Positions 1 through 8,535 of a stretch of 64,000 nt of DNA are shown here, piece by piece. Position 1 is the stretch's first letter, and every line of letters begins with the position of its first letter. The position numbers were made by a program, and so were the translations under genes. A model generated the notes under the pieces. It made no database searches, was not told the origin of the DNA, and saw only the letters and a list, made by a program, of their open reading frames with translations. The DNA is from Pseudobdellovibrionaceae bacterium (GTDB lineage: Bacteria > Bdellovibrionota > Bdellovibrionia > Bdellovibrionales > UBA1609): positions 248,001-312,000 of the forward strand of contig JACKAM010000001.1 of assembly GCA_020635075.1 (NCBI GenBank), in the 5' to 3' direction.

Positions 1-178
1 CGATCTCAGCCGACGCCTCATCGTGGAGAAAAAAGAGGCCAGCCAAAGGCAAAGGGCCGTCCCGATTAAGATCCTGAGCTCTCAAAGCGGCAATTTACTG
101 TCCATTTTGGAGGCCCTGCCAGAGGGGGGCTTGAAAATACGCAGGATTTTCCTGGCTCCCGGCCGGGGGTCCAAATAA
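1..178 (+). CDS. C-terminal end of an upstream gene, possibly TruB
   Basis: An open frame runs from the window edge (first full codon at base 2) to a TAA at 176-178, giving 58 residues. The tail has a pattern of hydrophobic residues, a short acidic-Gly turn (ALPEGGLKIRR) and a final basic strand. That resembles the PUA-like C-terminus of tRNA pseudouridine-55 synthase TruB (motif of the type GE-x3-G-x3-R-R-L). TruB commonly sits just upstream of rpsO in bacteria, which supports the guess by synteny. The fragment is too short to prove this; it could be another protein. The following 112 bases hold a short AGGGA-AA-TCCCT palindrome (203-214) and the rpsO leader. Confidence 0.4.
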   Translation, partial: DLSRRLIVEKKEASQRQRAVPIKILSSQSGNLLSILEALPEGGLKIRRIFLAPGRGSK

Positions 179-289
179 ATCCTGGTGAAGGCTTGCGCTC
201 CTAGGGAAATCCCTGTAAATATGGCCACTTAATGCTCTCCGTGACGAAAGCCAAAACGTCCAGGGAGGGTTCCATTTCAGGAGGTAAAC

Positions 290-559
290 ATGGCACTACA
301 GAAATCTCAGAAAGAAGAACTGGTAAAAAAGTTCCGTCAATCCGAGCTCGACACAGGCAGCTCGCATGTTCAAGTGGCTCTACTCACTCAACGAATCAAT
401 GAGCTGACCGAGCACTTCAAGACCAACAAAAAGGATGTCCACAGCCAACGTGGATTGGTGAAGCTGGTGAATCGTCGCCGTAAGCTTCTCGATTATTTGC
501 GCCGCAAGCGCCCTGCTGAGTACACAAAACTCATCGCCGATCTCGGCTTGAGAAAGTAA
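290..559 (+). CDS. rpsO: 30S ribosomal protein S15
   Basis: This 89-residue protein is S15, a primary 16S rRNA-binding protein of the small subunit platform. The sequence has the full family signature: LTQRINELTEHFKTNKKD, then the His-Ser (VHSQRGL) turn and the basic LVNRRRKLLDYLRRK stretch that contacts the three-way junction of 16S rRNA. Length matches the family (88-89). A strong AGGAGG at 279-284 sits 5 bases before the ATG. pnp follows after about 115 bases, the classic rpsO-pnp arrangement in which the two are usually co-transcribed. The rpsO leader is often autoregulated in other bacteria; no clear pseudoknot could be assigned here. Confidence 0.98.
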   Translation: MALQKSQKEELVKKFRQSELDTGSSHVQVALLTQRINELTEHFKTNKKDVHSQRGLVKLVNRRRKLLDYLRRKRPAEYTKLIADLGLRK

Positions 560-674
560 TGGCAGGAAACCATTCTCAAAAAATTGACGCTTCAATAAAT
601 GGGTTGGCACTAATCCCATGGGGTCTGCTATTGGCTCCTGAGGGGGAGAAATGTGCCCAATGGAAGGAGAAAAG

Positions 675-2777
675 ATGAAGCAAACAGTGACCTTCGAGTT
701 GAACGGTAAGGAAATCGTTCTGGAAACAGGTCGACTGGCCAAACAGGCTGACGGGTCCGTTCTTGTGACTTGTGGAAGCAATATTGTTTTGGTGACAGCG
801 GTTTCAAGTAAAAGAGAGTCCACCTTGGATTTCTTTCCGCTAACGGTTGAATATTCTGAAAAATTCTATGCTTCGGGAAAGATCCCCGGTGGCTACTTTA
901 AGCGTGAGGGCCGCCCGACCAATATGGCGACCTTGAATGCGCGCATGATCGATCGTCCGATCCGTCCCAGCTTTCCTGAGGGCTATCGGCAGGAAACACA
1001 AATTGTTGCCACCACATTGAGCTACGATGGAACCTACCCCATTGACATTCTGGCCAGTATTGGAGCCAGTGCCGCTCTCCATGTGAGTGACATCCCTTTT
1101 AATGGCCCAACTTCAGCCGTTCAGGTGGCGCGGATCAATGGTCAGTTCATGGCCAATCCTTCGCTTGAGCAGTTGAAAGAATCTGACATGGACATCGTCG
1201 TCGCAGGAACCAAAAACGGTCTGCTCATGGTTGAAGGTGAGTGTCAGTTTGTTTCCGAGGCTGATGTTTTGGCAGCTCTTAAATTTGGTCACCAGTCGAT
1301 GATGGCTTCGATTGCCGCCCAGGAGGAGCTGCGCGCAAAATCGGGTAACAAAGAGAAGCGTGAATTTATTCCGCCTCAGATTGACTCTGACTTCACCAAT
1401 CAGGCCACTGAATTCCTCGCCCCCAAAATTGCGGCAGCTTTGGGAATTCGTGAAAAGCTGGGTCGCTACGATGCCTTGGATGCTGCTCTCAAAGAAGCAC
1501 AAGAGAAATTTGTAGCTGAGGTGGAAGACAAGGACGAGGCGGCTAAGAGGACTAAGGACTTGGGCACCATCTTTGGTGACGTCAAATACAAGACAGCTCG
1601 TGATCTTGTGTTGGACACGAAAGTCCGCATTGATGGCCGCTCGACGACTGACATTCGTCCGATTGCCTGTGAAGTGGCTCTGCTGCCTCGCGCTCACGGT
1701 TCCGGTCTCTTTACCCGTGGGGAAACCCAGGTGTTGGGAACTGTGACCTTAGGAACGGGCGATGACGAGCAGTTTATTGATGCTCTTCAAGGTGTGGTAA
1801 AAAAGAAGTTTATGCTTCACTACAACTTTCCTCCCTACTGTGTGGGTGAAACCGGACGCATGGGCGGACAAAGCCGTCGTGAAATTGGTCATGGATTCCT
1901 GGCAGAACGTGCTTTGCAGGCTGTTCTCCCTGACTTTGAGAAGTTTCCTTATGTGATCCGTGTGGTCAGTGAAGTCTTTGAGTCAAACGGTTCAAGCTCA
2001 ATGGGAACCGTATGTTCAGGAACTCTGGCCTTACTTGATGCCGGTGTGCCCATTAAGGGTAATGTCGCAGGTATTGCCATGGGTCTGATCAAGGAAGGCG
2101 ACAAAGTTGCTGTTCTGTCAGATATCTTGGGTGATGAAGATCACCTAGGTGACATGGATTTTAAAGTGGCTGGTACTCGCGACGGAATTACCGCTCTGCA
2201 AATGGACATTAAGATTGATTCCATCAGCTTTGACATCATGGAGACAGCTCTTTCTCAAGCCAACCAGGGGCGTAACCATATTCTTGGCAAGATGGAAGAA
2301 GTTATCACCACCCCTCGTGGAGAGATTTCCGAGTACGCTCCTCGCATCGAGACCATTCAAATCAAGCCTGAAAAGGTGCGTGAGGTGATTGGTGCCGGTG
2401 GTAAGGTGATCAAAGGCATTATTGAGGAAACCGGCGTTAAAATTAATATTGAAGACGACGGTAAAATCCACATTGCCTCAATTGACCCTGAGGCCGCCAA
2501 AAGAGCCATCGCTATCATCAACGACATTTGTGCCGAGGCCGAAGTGGGCAAGGTGTACAAAGGTAAAGTGGTGAAGATTATGGACTTTGGTGCTTTCGTG
2601 GAAGTGCTGCCTGGCAACCAGGGGCTGCTCCATATCTCGGAAATTGCCCATGAGCGCATTCGCAATGTGACGGATGTGTTGAATGAAGGCGATGTTCTGG
2701 ATGTGAAAGTTCTGGACGTGGATCGCGCTGGCCGAATCAAGCTGAGTCGTAAGGCTCTGCTCGAGAAGCCCCACTAA
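675..2777 (+). CDS. pnp: polyribonucleotide nucleotidyltransferase (PNPase)
   Basis: PNPase is the phosphorolytic 3'-5' exoribonuclease of RNA turnover, a homotrimer. The 700-residue protein has two RNase PH domains separated by a helical linker (second core about residues 320-540), then a KH domain with the GxxG loop (VIGAGGKVIKG, about 550) and an S1 domain (VYKGKVVKIMDFGAFVEV, about 615-690). The phosphate-binding stretch GETGRMGGQSRREIGHG and the acidic catalytic patch (GDMDFKVAGTRDG) are intact. The ATG at 675 is chosen because AAGGAG lies 5 bases upstream and conserved family sequence begins at once (KQTVTFELNGKE). An in-frame ATG at 651 would add eight unconserved residues and has its purine run only 2 bases away. 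Confidence 0.97.
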   Translation: MKQTVTFELNGKEIVLETGRLAKQADGSVLVTCGSNIVLVTAVSSKRESTLDFFPLTVEYSEKFYASGKIPGGYFKREGRPTNMATLNARMIDRPIRPSFPEGYRQETQIVATTLSYDGTYPIDILASIGASAALHVSDIPFNGPTSAVQVARINGQFMANPSLEQLKESDMDIVVAGTKNGLLMVEGECQFVSEADVLAALKFGHQSMMASIAAQEELRAKSGNKEKREFIPPQIDSDFTNQATEFLAPKIAAALGIREKLGRYDALDAALKEAQEKFVAEVEDKDEAAKRTKDLGTIFGDVKYKTARDLVLDTKVRIDGRSTTDIRPIACEVALLPRAHGSGLFTRGETQVLGTVTLGTGDDEQFIDALQGVVKKKFMLHYNFPPYCVGETGRMGGQSRREIGHGFLAERALQAVLPDFEKFPYVIRVVSEVFESNGSSSMGTVCSGTLALLDAGVPIKGNVAGIAMGLIKEGDKVAVLSDILGDEDHLGDMDFKVAGTRDGITALQMDIKIDSISFDIMETALSQANQGRNHILGKMEEVITTPRGEISEYAPRIETIQIKPEKVREVIGAGGKVIKGIIEETGVKINIEDDGKIHIASIDPEAAKRAIAIINDICAEAEVGKVYKGKVVKIMDFGAFVEVLPGNQGLLHISEIAHERIRNVTDVLNEGDVLDVKVLDVDRAGRIKLSRKALLEKPH

Positions 2778-2795
2778 GGCTGCTAAGGAGGCCGG

Positions 2796-4079
2796 GTGAC
2801 GGCTTTTGATTTTCAGCCAGTATTTAAAAAAACGACATTAGATAATGGTGTTCGGGTTGTTACTGAACACCATCCCTTTTCCCGCGCCACGAGTGCGGCC
2901 GTGTATGTGGACCTTGGCACTCGGGACGAACCTAAACACCTGAACGGAGCTGCCCACTTTGTAGAGCACCTGGTGTTTAAAGGCACCAAGGAGCGAAGCG
3001 CATTTGAAATTGCTAAAAGCCTTGAGGCTGTTGGTGGTGAGCTCAATGCCTACACCTCCCGTGAGTACACCTGTTTTCACGCCACCAGCCTTCGTGAACA
3101 CATGTCGCTCAGCCTAGATGTATTGGTGGATCTCGCCACCCAGGCGGTGTTTGCTGAGGAGGAGTTTGGCAAGGAGAGAGAGGTGATCGAGCAGGAGATC
3201 GATATGTCGGCGGATCTCCTTGAAGAGTACATTTTTGATCTCTATTTTGAGCATGCCTATAAAGGCCATTCGCTGGGCCTACCAATCCTGGGAACTCGGC
3301 AAAGTCTTCACTCAATGACTCGGAATAGCTTGTTTGATTTCTATGACTCCCGTTATGGAGGCAAGAATCTTCTAGTTAGTGTGGCCGGAGATGTGGATCA
3401 TGACCGTGTTTTGGAGCTGGTGGAAAAGAGCCTAAGTCAGACCCGCTCTAAAGTTGAGACGCCAAAGCGAGATATCCCGCGAGTGGAACCCTTTTCATCT
3501 GTGATTCATCGGCCCAGCGAGCAAATTCATCTACTGGCTGGAATGCCTTCAGGGTCCTTTGTGGATCCTCGTCGTTTTGAAGCCTATATTGTGAATGCCT
3601 TATTGGGCGGAGGGATGACGTCTAGACTCTATCAAAAAGTGAGGGAAGAACAGGGCCTGGTTTATTCTATCTATAGCTATTTACACACCTTTACCGATTC
3701 AGGCCTGATCATGGTTTATGCCGGGACGTCGGCGAAGAACGCTCCTGTGGTGCTGCAAAACATGGCTGAGGAAATGAAACGTCTACGCAAAGAGGGAATG
3801 ACTCAGGAAGATCTGGATTTCTTTAAAACCCAGGTCAAAGGTACGATTCTTTTGGGCGCTGATGATATTGAAAACAGAATGAACTCAATTGCGGTGAATG
3901 AAATGATTTTTCAGCGTTACCGTCCAGTTGAGGAAATCGTTGAGGAAATTGATCGGATTTCGGTCGACTCTATTCGCGAATACATCGACGACAACTTCAA
4001 GCCTGAGAACCGCGGAGTGATGGTGATGGGTGATGTGGATGAAGCCACGGCCCAGAGCTGGGTTTCGGCCGCCTTTTAA
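2796..4079 (+). CDS. M16 family zinc peptidase (processing-peptidase-like)
   Basis: This 427-residue protein is an insulinase-family (M16B) metallopeptidase, related to the mitochondrial processing peptidase beta subunit. The inverted zinc motif HxxEH is present (HFVEHLVFKGT, about residue 51-55), followed by the downstream acidic ligand region (LEAVGGELNAYTSREYTCF and EREVIEQEIDMS). The C-terminal half carries the usual second M16 domain with the RLYQKVREEQGLVYS segment that helps bind substrate. It starts at GTG 2796, with AAGGAG 5 bases upstream. The pnp-M16-dut order is common in bacteria, and the tight spacing (18 and 14 bases) suggests one operon. No signal peptide is seen, so it is probably cytoplasmic. 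Confidence 0.92.
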   Translation: MTAFDFQPVFKKTTLDNGVRVVTEHHPFSRATSAAVYVDLGTRDEPKHLNGAAHFVEHLVFKGTKERSAFEIAKSLEAVGGELNAYTSREYTCFHATSLREHMSLSLDVLVDLATQAVFAEEEFGKEREVIEQEIDMSADLLEEYIFDLYFEHAYKGHSLGLPILGTRQSLHSMTRNSLFDFYDSRYGGKNLLVSVAGDVDHDRVLELVEKSLSQTRSKVETPKRDIPRVEPFSSVIHRPSEQIHLLAGMPSGSFVDPRRFEAYIVNALLGGGMTSRLYQKVREEQGLVYSIYSYLHTFTDSGLIMVYAGTSAKNAPVVLQNMAEEMKRLRKEGMTQEDLDFFKTQVKGTILLGADDIENRMNSIAVNEMIFQRYRPVEEIVEEIDRISVDSIREYIDDNFKPENRGVMVMGDVDEATAQSWVSAAF

Positions 4080-4093
4080 GAGGAGGAAGTAAC

Positions 4094-4759
4094 ATGGAAA
4101 CACAACAACCCCGTTTTGCAGACAAGATGAAGCATTTTTCCACCCGAGTTGAGGCGCTTGCCGGTGTGGTGGAACGTTTTGTCGAGCAGAACTTCATTGA
4201 AAAAGATCAGCTCGATGCTCAATTGAAGGGGCTACTGCAGAATGCGGAGAAATTCGTCAAAGACAGTTGGAGTGGGCGCTTTGGAGGGAAACTCAGAGTA
4301 AAGGTCCGCAAGTGGGATCACTTTAAAGGGGATCTGCCCAGCTACCAATCCGAGCTAGCCAGTGGCTTTGATGTACGGGCTCAGCTAGACCAGCCGATCA
4401 GCCTTTCCCCGGGGCAACGGGCTCTCGTGGCGACTGGATTGAGCTTTGAAATCCCGCCGGGATTTGAGCTGCAGGTGCGTCCCCGCTCTGGTTGGGCCAT
4501 TCGCGAAGGTGTCGGTTTGGTCAATGCTCCGGGAACAGTGGATGCTGATTATCGAGGTGAGGTGAAAGTCATATTGATCAACTTCGGTCAGCAGACAGTG
4601 ATTATTAATGACCAAGACCGTATCGCTCAATTGGTCTTGTGTCCTGTCTTGCAGGCTGAGTTGGAAGCCGTCACCGACTTGGGTGAGACCGAGCGGGGTG
4701 AGGGCGGTTTTGGCAGCACCGGACAGTCGGATTTGGCCTCGGCGAGTTCTGAAAACTGA
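4094..4759 (+). CDS. dut: dUTP diphosphatase with an N-terminal extension
   Basis: dUTPase hydrolyses dUTP to dUMP and pyrophosphate, keeping uracil out of DNA. All five trimeric-dUTPase motifs are visible: 1 (SGFDVRA), 2 (RPRSGWA), 3 (NAPGTVDADYRGEV, with the catalytic Asp), 4 (DRIAQLVL) and 5 (RGEGGFGSTG). The core is of usual length (about 150 residues), but the protein has about 70 extra residues ahead of it, predicted helical and charged (VVERFVEQNFIEKDQLDAQ). The ATG at 4094 has AGAGGAGG 7-14 bases upstream, so the extension is likely real. It is the last gene of the pnp-M16-dut run. The role of the extension is unknown. Confidence 0.93.
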   Translation: METQQPRFADKMKHFSTRVEALAGVVERFVEQNFIEKDQLDAQLKGLLQNAEKFVKDSWSGRFGGKLRVKVRKWDHFKGDLPSYQSELASGFDVRAQLDQPISLSPGQRALVATGLSFEIPPGFELQVRPRSGWAIREGVGLVNAPGTVDADYRGEVKVILINFGQQTVIINDQDRIAQLVLCPVLQAELEAVTDLGETERGEGGFGSTGQSDLASASSEN

Positions 4760-4951
4760 GAGATTTGAGAAAAGATTTCATGTCGGTTTTCGCTCTATTT
4801 TGACCGCCTTTTAAAGTCTAACAATTTCAGTAACTTATAGGCGTAGCGACTCATAAATATCAATTATGGGTCCACTTATGTCTTCTGTCTTATCAATTTC
4901 GCATCCCTTTGCCACAAATGGTTGTCCAAAGAAAAAAAAGGGAATGTGACC

Positions 4952-5908
4952 GTGAAACAGAAATTGGCAAAGACATTGGGACTTGGGGGAATATTGGTTG
5001 GTGTAGCCATGGTGAGCAGCCTGGCCTATGGGGGCGTGAACGAGGATCTCAAGCGGATGCAGTCCCAACTGACGGTGAGTCCAAAGTTGAGTCTAAACGA
5101 GAAGCTTCGTCGTTTGCGCAGCCACTGCCAAAAGCCTGTGGATTCTGAGCCGGTTGTGGTCCGCAGTGATTTCCCCTGGAACATCAGTCCAGCGGAATTG
5201 CTAGACCAAAGTATCGAGATGTATGAGTCCGGGAAGCGCATGTTTGAGCGCGCCTACTACGATTCCGACAGTGGTCAGCTTCGTATGCGCTACATTGACG
5301 AGTTCGCAGGAATAGATGTGAATTTCCAGGTGCCCATGCAGTTGCCAGACAACTATGCGGGACACATCGAAGAGGCTATGGATCATCAGTACGGCGAAGT
5401 TGTGGCCTTTCCTGACATGGGTCACGTTCACATGCAGACGGAGTCAGCCTCCTTTGGGCAAATGATTGGTGATTTGGAAGACACCCAGCCGGAGTACTAC
5501 ACTCGGGTTCTTGATTCGGATAAAACTGGAATGCTCTACCACACGGCTGAGCAGATGAACTTAAATGCTCCAAAAGTAATTGCAGAGAAGACCAAGGTTC
5601 GGCAGGTTGATCTGGAATTGAGAAGATACCGTGACTACGTTAAGCACAGATTCATGAACCGCAACCTTTTTGGCCTGAATGACGGCTCCCGCGCACTCGA
5701 AGTCTTAAATGGTGGTGCAAAGGAAGGCGACAACAGTAACTTGATAAATGTAGTGCCCGGATACTCGACCAATCTTCGCTTGTATTTCCATGCCAATAAA
5801 AATGGTTGCTTTTCTTATGTTCGTGACGGCAAGGTTGAGTATTTTGATATTTCAGCTGAGTTTCCCACAGGCGAGATTGTTGCCAATCAAAATATCGTTG
5901 GTGAGTAA
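4952..5908 (+). CDS. exported protein of unknown function
   Basis: This protein of about 318 residues begins with a clear signal peptide (basic n-region, hydrophobic GLGGILVGVAMVSSLA, predicted cut near AYG). The mature part is soluble-looking, acidic and rich in aromatic residues. It has a Met/His-rich stretch (MGHVHMQTE) and a conserved-looking aromatic C-terminus (GCFSYVRDGKVEYFDIS). No known family is recognised. GTG 4952 is preferred to the longer TTG 4922 because AAGGGAA lies about 8 bases upstream and the signal peptide then starts directly (VKQKLAK). It is monocistronic and converges on the minus-strand gene that ends 2 bases away. Likely periplasmic. Confidence 0.75.
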   Translation: MKQKLAKTLGLGGILVGVAMVSSLAYGGVNEDLKRMQSQLTVSPKLSLNEKLRRLRSHCQKPVDSEPVVVRSDFPWNISPAELLDQSIEMYESGKRMFERAYYDSDSGQLRMRYIDEFAGIDVNFQVPMQLPDNYAGHIEEAMDHQYGEVVAFPDMGHVHMQTESASFGQMIGDLEDTQPEYYTRVLDSDKTGMLYHTAEQMNLNAPKVIAEKTKVRQVDLELRRYRDYVKHRFMNRNLFGLNDGSRALEVLNGGAKEGDNSNLINVVPGYSTNLRLYFHANKNGCFSYVRDGKVEYFDISAEFPTGEIVANQNIVGE

Positions 5909-5910
5909 GG

Positions 5911-6543
5911 CTATTCGTCGCTCTTGAGTTCCTTTTCCAAGATATCCAAGCTTTCAGGCGTCGCCATTTTTCTAAAAGCGGTTTCCTTTTTATTGAGATT
6001 CAGTGTGCTCACCACCCACATCAGCACATAGAGAGCATAGAGAATCAACAGAAAGCGGGCAATGGATCGCTTGGGCAATTGGAAGTTTTCAACAAATCCG
6101 ACCAGCAATAATAGGCCAGTCACCGCCAGTCCAATCAAGGTGATGGGGCGTAGGAGTGGGGATAAAATGGTCAGGACAATGAAGGGCAGATTGGCCAACA
6201 CGGTAATGATATAGAGCTTACGAAAGACCACCTGGCTTTGGTAAAAAAACAAAAACGTGTAATAGAAAAAACCCGAGACAATAAAATGTGTGACAATGGC
6301 TGAGATGGGGAAAAACAAAAAGCCCAGTATGGCACCGGAAAAGCTCTGTGCTACGATACCCGACAACATTCCGCAGATCGAACTTAAGGCACCTTGGACA
6401 ATCAGCACGGTCGGCCAATCCCATTCCGGTACCTGACGAATCCCAATGATGGGATTCTTAAAGTACTCCAGTAGAAAACCTAATACTTCCTTTGTACGGG
6501 ATTGTAGTGCCTGCCAGTCGATCTTGGATGTGGCCTCAGACAT
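5911..6543 (-). CDS. Yip1-like multi-spanning membrane protein
   Basis: This 210-residue protein has about five hydrophobic segments. The first pair begins near residue 45 (VLIVQGALSSICGML), then a segment at 70-90, a long aromatic one at 95-115 (FFYYTFLFFYQS), and two more up to about 185. The N-terminal stretch with a conserved NP (FKNPIIGIRQVPEW) and the overall layout match Yip1-domain membrane proteins, whose bacterial role is not known. It starts 3 bases after the 6547-7242 gene, with which it must be co-transcribed. Family assignment is inferred from pattern only. Confidence 0.7.
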   Translation of the reverse strand: MSEATSKIDWQALQSRTKEVLGFLLEYFKNPIIGIRQVPEWDWPTVLIVQGALSSICGMLSGIVAQSFSGAILGFLFFPISAIVTHFIVSGFFYYTFLFFYQSQVVFRKLYIITVLANLPFIVLTILSPLLRPITLIGLAVTGLLLLVGFVENFQLPKRSIARFLLILYALYVLMWVVSTLNLNKKETAFRKMATPESLDILEKELKSDE

Positions 6544-6546
6544 AGA

Positions 6547-7242
6547 TTAATGGGAACATTTCAAATCAGACTCGGCAAGGGAAATAGCGAAATTCAGGTA
6601 TTCCTTGGAGACAGCCAATCGGTCACTGACTTTAGGCACGGCCAAAGTCACTGGGTCCAGACTTTTCTCCGGCATAACTACGAGATTATGTATCTTAAGT
6701 AGAATCCGCCAAAGTAAGCCCTTGGATGATCCCTTGAGCTTCGAAGTGGGTAGAAAGTAGTGGCGCAAAGCCGATACTCGAGGTTTTAGATCCTCCACCC
6801 GAGGTCTGTAACTCTTGGTTAAACGGGACTTCTCCTCCGGCAAGATTTCCCAACAAGTTTGAATGGCCGGTGAGTTGCCCTGGGCCAGGTGCTTAAGTTC
6901 CCTTTCGCAGGTGGCGTCGCCTATGACGTGAACCTTGAGTCCTTCGGCCTCTGCTGCGATCAAGAAAGCTTTGAGGTGCTTGTCGCGAACAGATGGGTTT
7001 CGCCACGGCAGATTGAGCTGAATAACTTCGTAGCCGTGAGAACTGAGATAGTCGGGAATGTGATTCCAATAATCCCGAAAGTACAATAGTGAACGACGGC
7101 CACTGAGAAAAAGAAGTGGGTGACGGGTTAAGAGACAGTTGGGTTGGAGTTCAAAGTCGAAACGGACCTTGCCTCTCCAGTAGTTGAGGCCGACCAACAG
7201 GCCAACTAATATAAGGGCGCTTGCGATGGCAATCCACAACAT
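6547..7242 (-). CDS. membrane-anchored lipase-like alpha/beta-hydrolase, active site degenerate
   Basis: The 231-residue protein starts with one membrane anchor (IASALILVGLLVGLNYW). The body follows the pattern of bacterial triacylglycerol lipases: an opening strand HPLLFLSG, the helix RDYWNHIPDYLSSHGYEV, a second strand, and RDKHLKAFLIAAEAEGLKVHVIG. In true lipases the last strand leads into the nucleophile elbow GHSxGG. Here the matching place reads GDATCE, so the catalytic Ser and its glycines are missing. The second half is short and lacks an obvious His/Asp pair, so it is probably not a hydrolase. It has AGAGGA about 8 bases before the ATG and sits between an OM-barrel gene and the Yip1-like gene. 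Confidence 0.55.
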   Translation of the reverse strand: MLWIAIASALILVGLLVGLNYWRGKVRFDFELQPNCLLTRHPLLFLSGRRSLLYFRDYWNHIPDYLSSHGYEVIQLNLPWRNPSVRDKHLKAFLIAAEAEGLKVHVIGDATCERELKHLAQGNSPAIQTCWEILPEEKSRLTKSYRPRVEDLKPRVSALRHYFLPTSKLKGSSKGLLWRILLKIHNLVVMPEKSLDPVTLAVPKVSDRLAVSKEYLNFAISLAESDLKCSH

Positions 7243-7277
7243 AATAGAAGTCCTCTAAGTTCCACGGGTTACCTTCT

Positions 7278-7916
7278 TTAGAAGTGAGCTCCCAGGCTCA
7301 GGGTGGCATCGGCCGCTCCGCTATCGGCGGTTTCGGTGATCAGGGCCGAGCGATAGGCGAGTTCGGCGCCAACACTGAGATTTCTGGAAAGAGCTGCTTC
7401 AAGTCCAATGGAAAGGATCGATGCCGGAGTTGAAAACTCCTTCTTTTGCCCGTTGGTTTTGAGTTCCAAATAGCGAGCGGCAACTCCGCCCCCAAGCCGG
7501 ATCTTCACCAAACGACTGACGGGGTTGCGGTAGAGGAGGCGCAGATTGAATTCACTTAGGGCTGCATAAGCGCCCTTTTCTAACTGCGACGAGGAAAAGC
7601 TCCTCAATGCCCCTTCGGCCATCCATCGAGGGGAGAACAAATCAATCCCCAGGCTAGCCTCGAATCCCTTTTGAAACCCTGTGTATCTTTGGCCGTCAGC
7701 CATATCGAGGGCAAGGTGACTGGTCACCAGTCCGAACCCGCCATGGATACTGATCAGGTCAAATGGATCTCCGCCTCGGACTTGTGGAGCACGGGTGGAC
7801 GCCGTGAGATCATCGACAATGGTGTCGTAGCCAACATAGTCTTCGTCCGCCGACTGGGCCCAGGCTGAGGTCGATAAAAACAAACAACAGATTAATAATT
7901 TAGACTTGGAAAACAT
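7278..7916 (-). CDS. outer-membrane beta-barrel protein (putative)
   Basis: This 212-residue protein has a standard signal peptide (LLICCLFLSTSAWA, cut before QS). The mature part alternates polar and hydrophobic residues in short strands with Gly/aromatic turns (GGFGLVTSHLALD, RLGGGVAARYLEL, SVGAELAYRSALI) and ends in Phe (LSLGAHF). A terminal aromatic residue on the last strand is the usual signal for outer-membrane insertion. It heads a three-gene minus-strand run (7916 down to 5911). The 100 bases upstream are shared with the divergent gene at 8018 and contain three GCAAAA motifs (7941, 7959, 7975). The specific function is unknown. Confidence 0.7.
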   Translation of the reverse strand: MFSKSKLLICCLFLSTSAWAQSADEDYVGYDTIVDDLTASTRAPQVRGGDPFDLISIHGGFGLVTSHLALDMADGQRYTGFQKGFEASLGIDLFSPRWMAEGALRSFSSSQLEKGAYAALSEFNLRLLYRNPVSRLVKIRLGGGVAARYLELKTNGQKKEFSTPASILSIGLEAALSRNLSVGAELAYRSALITETADSGAADATLSLGAHF

Positions 7917-8017
7917 CCGTGTCCTCCTGTTTCCAGTTTAGCAAAAGTTTCTTTGATTGCAAAAACTCGTCTTTGCAAAAGACACGGAACAGGCGAAAAT
8001 AGGGCAAGAGAGGACTT

Positions 8018-8479
8018 ATGGCTAAAAAACCGGACAAATGTTTGTGTGCCTTTTGCCGATTGGAGCGAAGGATTTACCGTAAAAAACACATATCCCCGAC
8101 TAACATCCTGCTCGCCATGATCACCAGTCTGGCGGTGATGATTGGCGTTTGGCAGGCCGTGGATGCTCGGGTGCTGGTTGTTTTTGTTTTTTGCCTGGCC
8201 ATTTCAGAATTGTTTATTCAGATTCGTTGGCGTTTGACACTGGCTTGTCCCTTTTGTGGATTTGATCCCGTCTTGTACGTTAAAAACCCCCAAGAAGCCG
8301 CTTCAAGGGTAAGGGTGAAGCTTGAAAGGGCAAAAGAAGGCACTGCACTTTTGTCCGTGCACAACCCTTGGACCCACCTGGCACCGCTGACTAAGAAGTC
8401 GCGGCGCAATATCTTAAGCGAGTTGGAGTTAGCAAAGGAAAAAGGCGACTCGACGTCCTTGCCTTCTGCACAGATTTGA
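8018..8479 (+). CDS. small membrane protein with two CxxC motifs
   Basis: This 153-residue protein has a cytoplasmic-looking N-terminus with CxCxxC (Cys 8, 10, 13), two membrane segments (about residues 28-46 and 51-69), then a second CxxC (ACPFCGFDP, Cys 77 and 80) and a charged tail with RVRVKLERAKEG. The paired CxxC motifs either side of a hairpin of two membrane helices could bind one zinc on the cytoplasmic face. The family is not recognised. AGAGAGG lies upstream of the ATG. It is divergent from the OM-barrel gene. Confidence 0.7.
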   Translation: MAKKPDKCLCAFCRLERRIYRKKHISPTNILLAMITSLAVMIGVWQAVDARVLVVFVFCLAISELFIQIRWRLTLACPFCGFDPVLYVKNPQEAASRVRVKLERAKEGTALLSVHNPWTHLAPLTKKSRRNILSELELAKEKGDSTSLPSAQI

Positions 8480-8535
8480 CGTTACCTCCTCCTTTGATTT
8501 CGCTATGATAGTAATGACAACCTAGGTGTAGCAGC

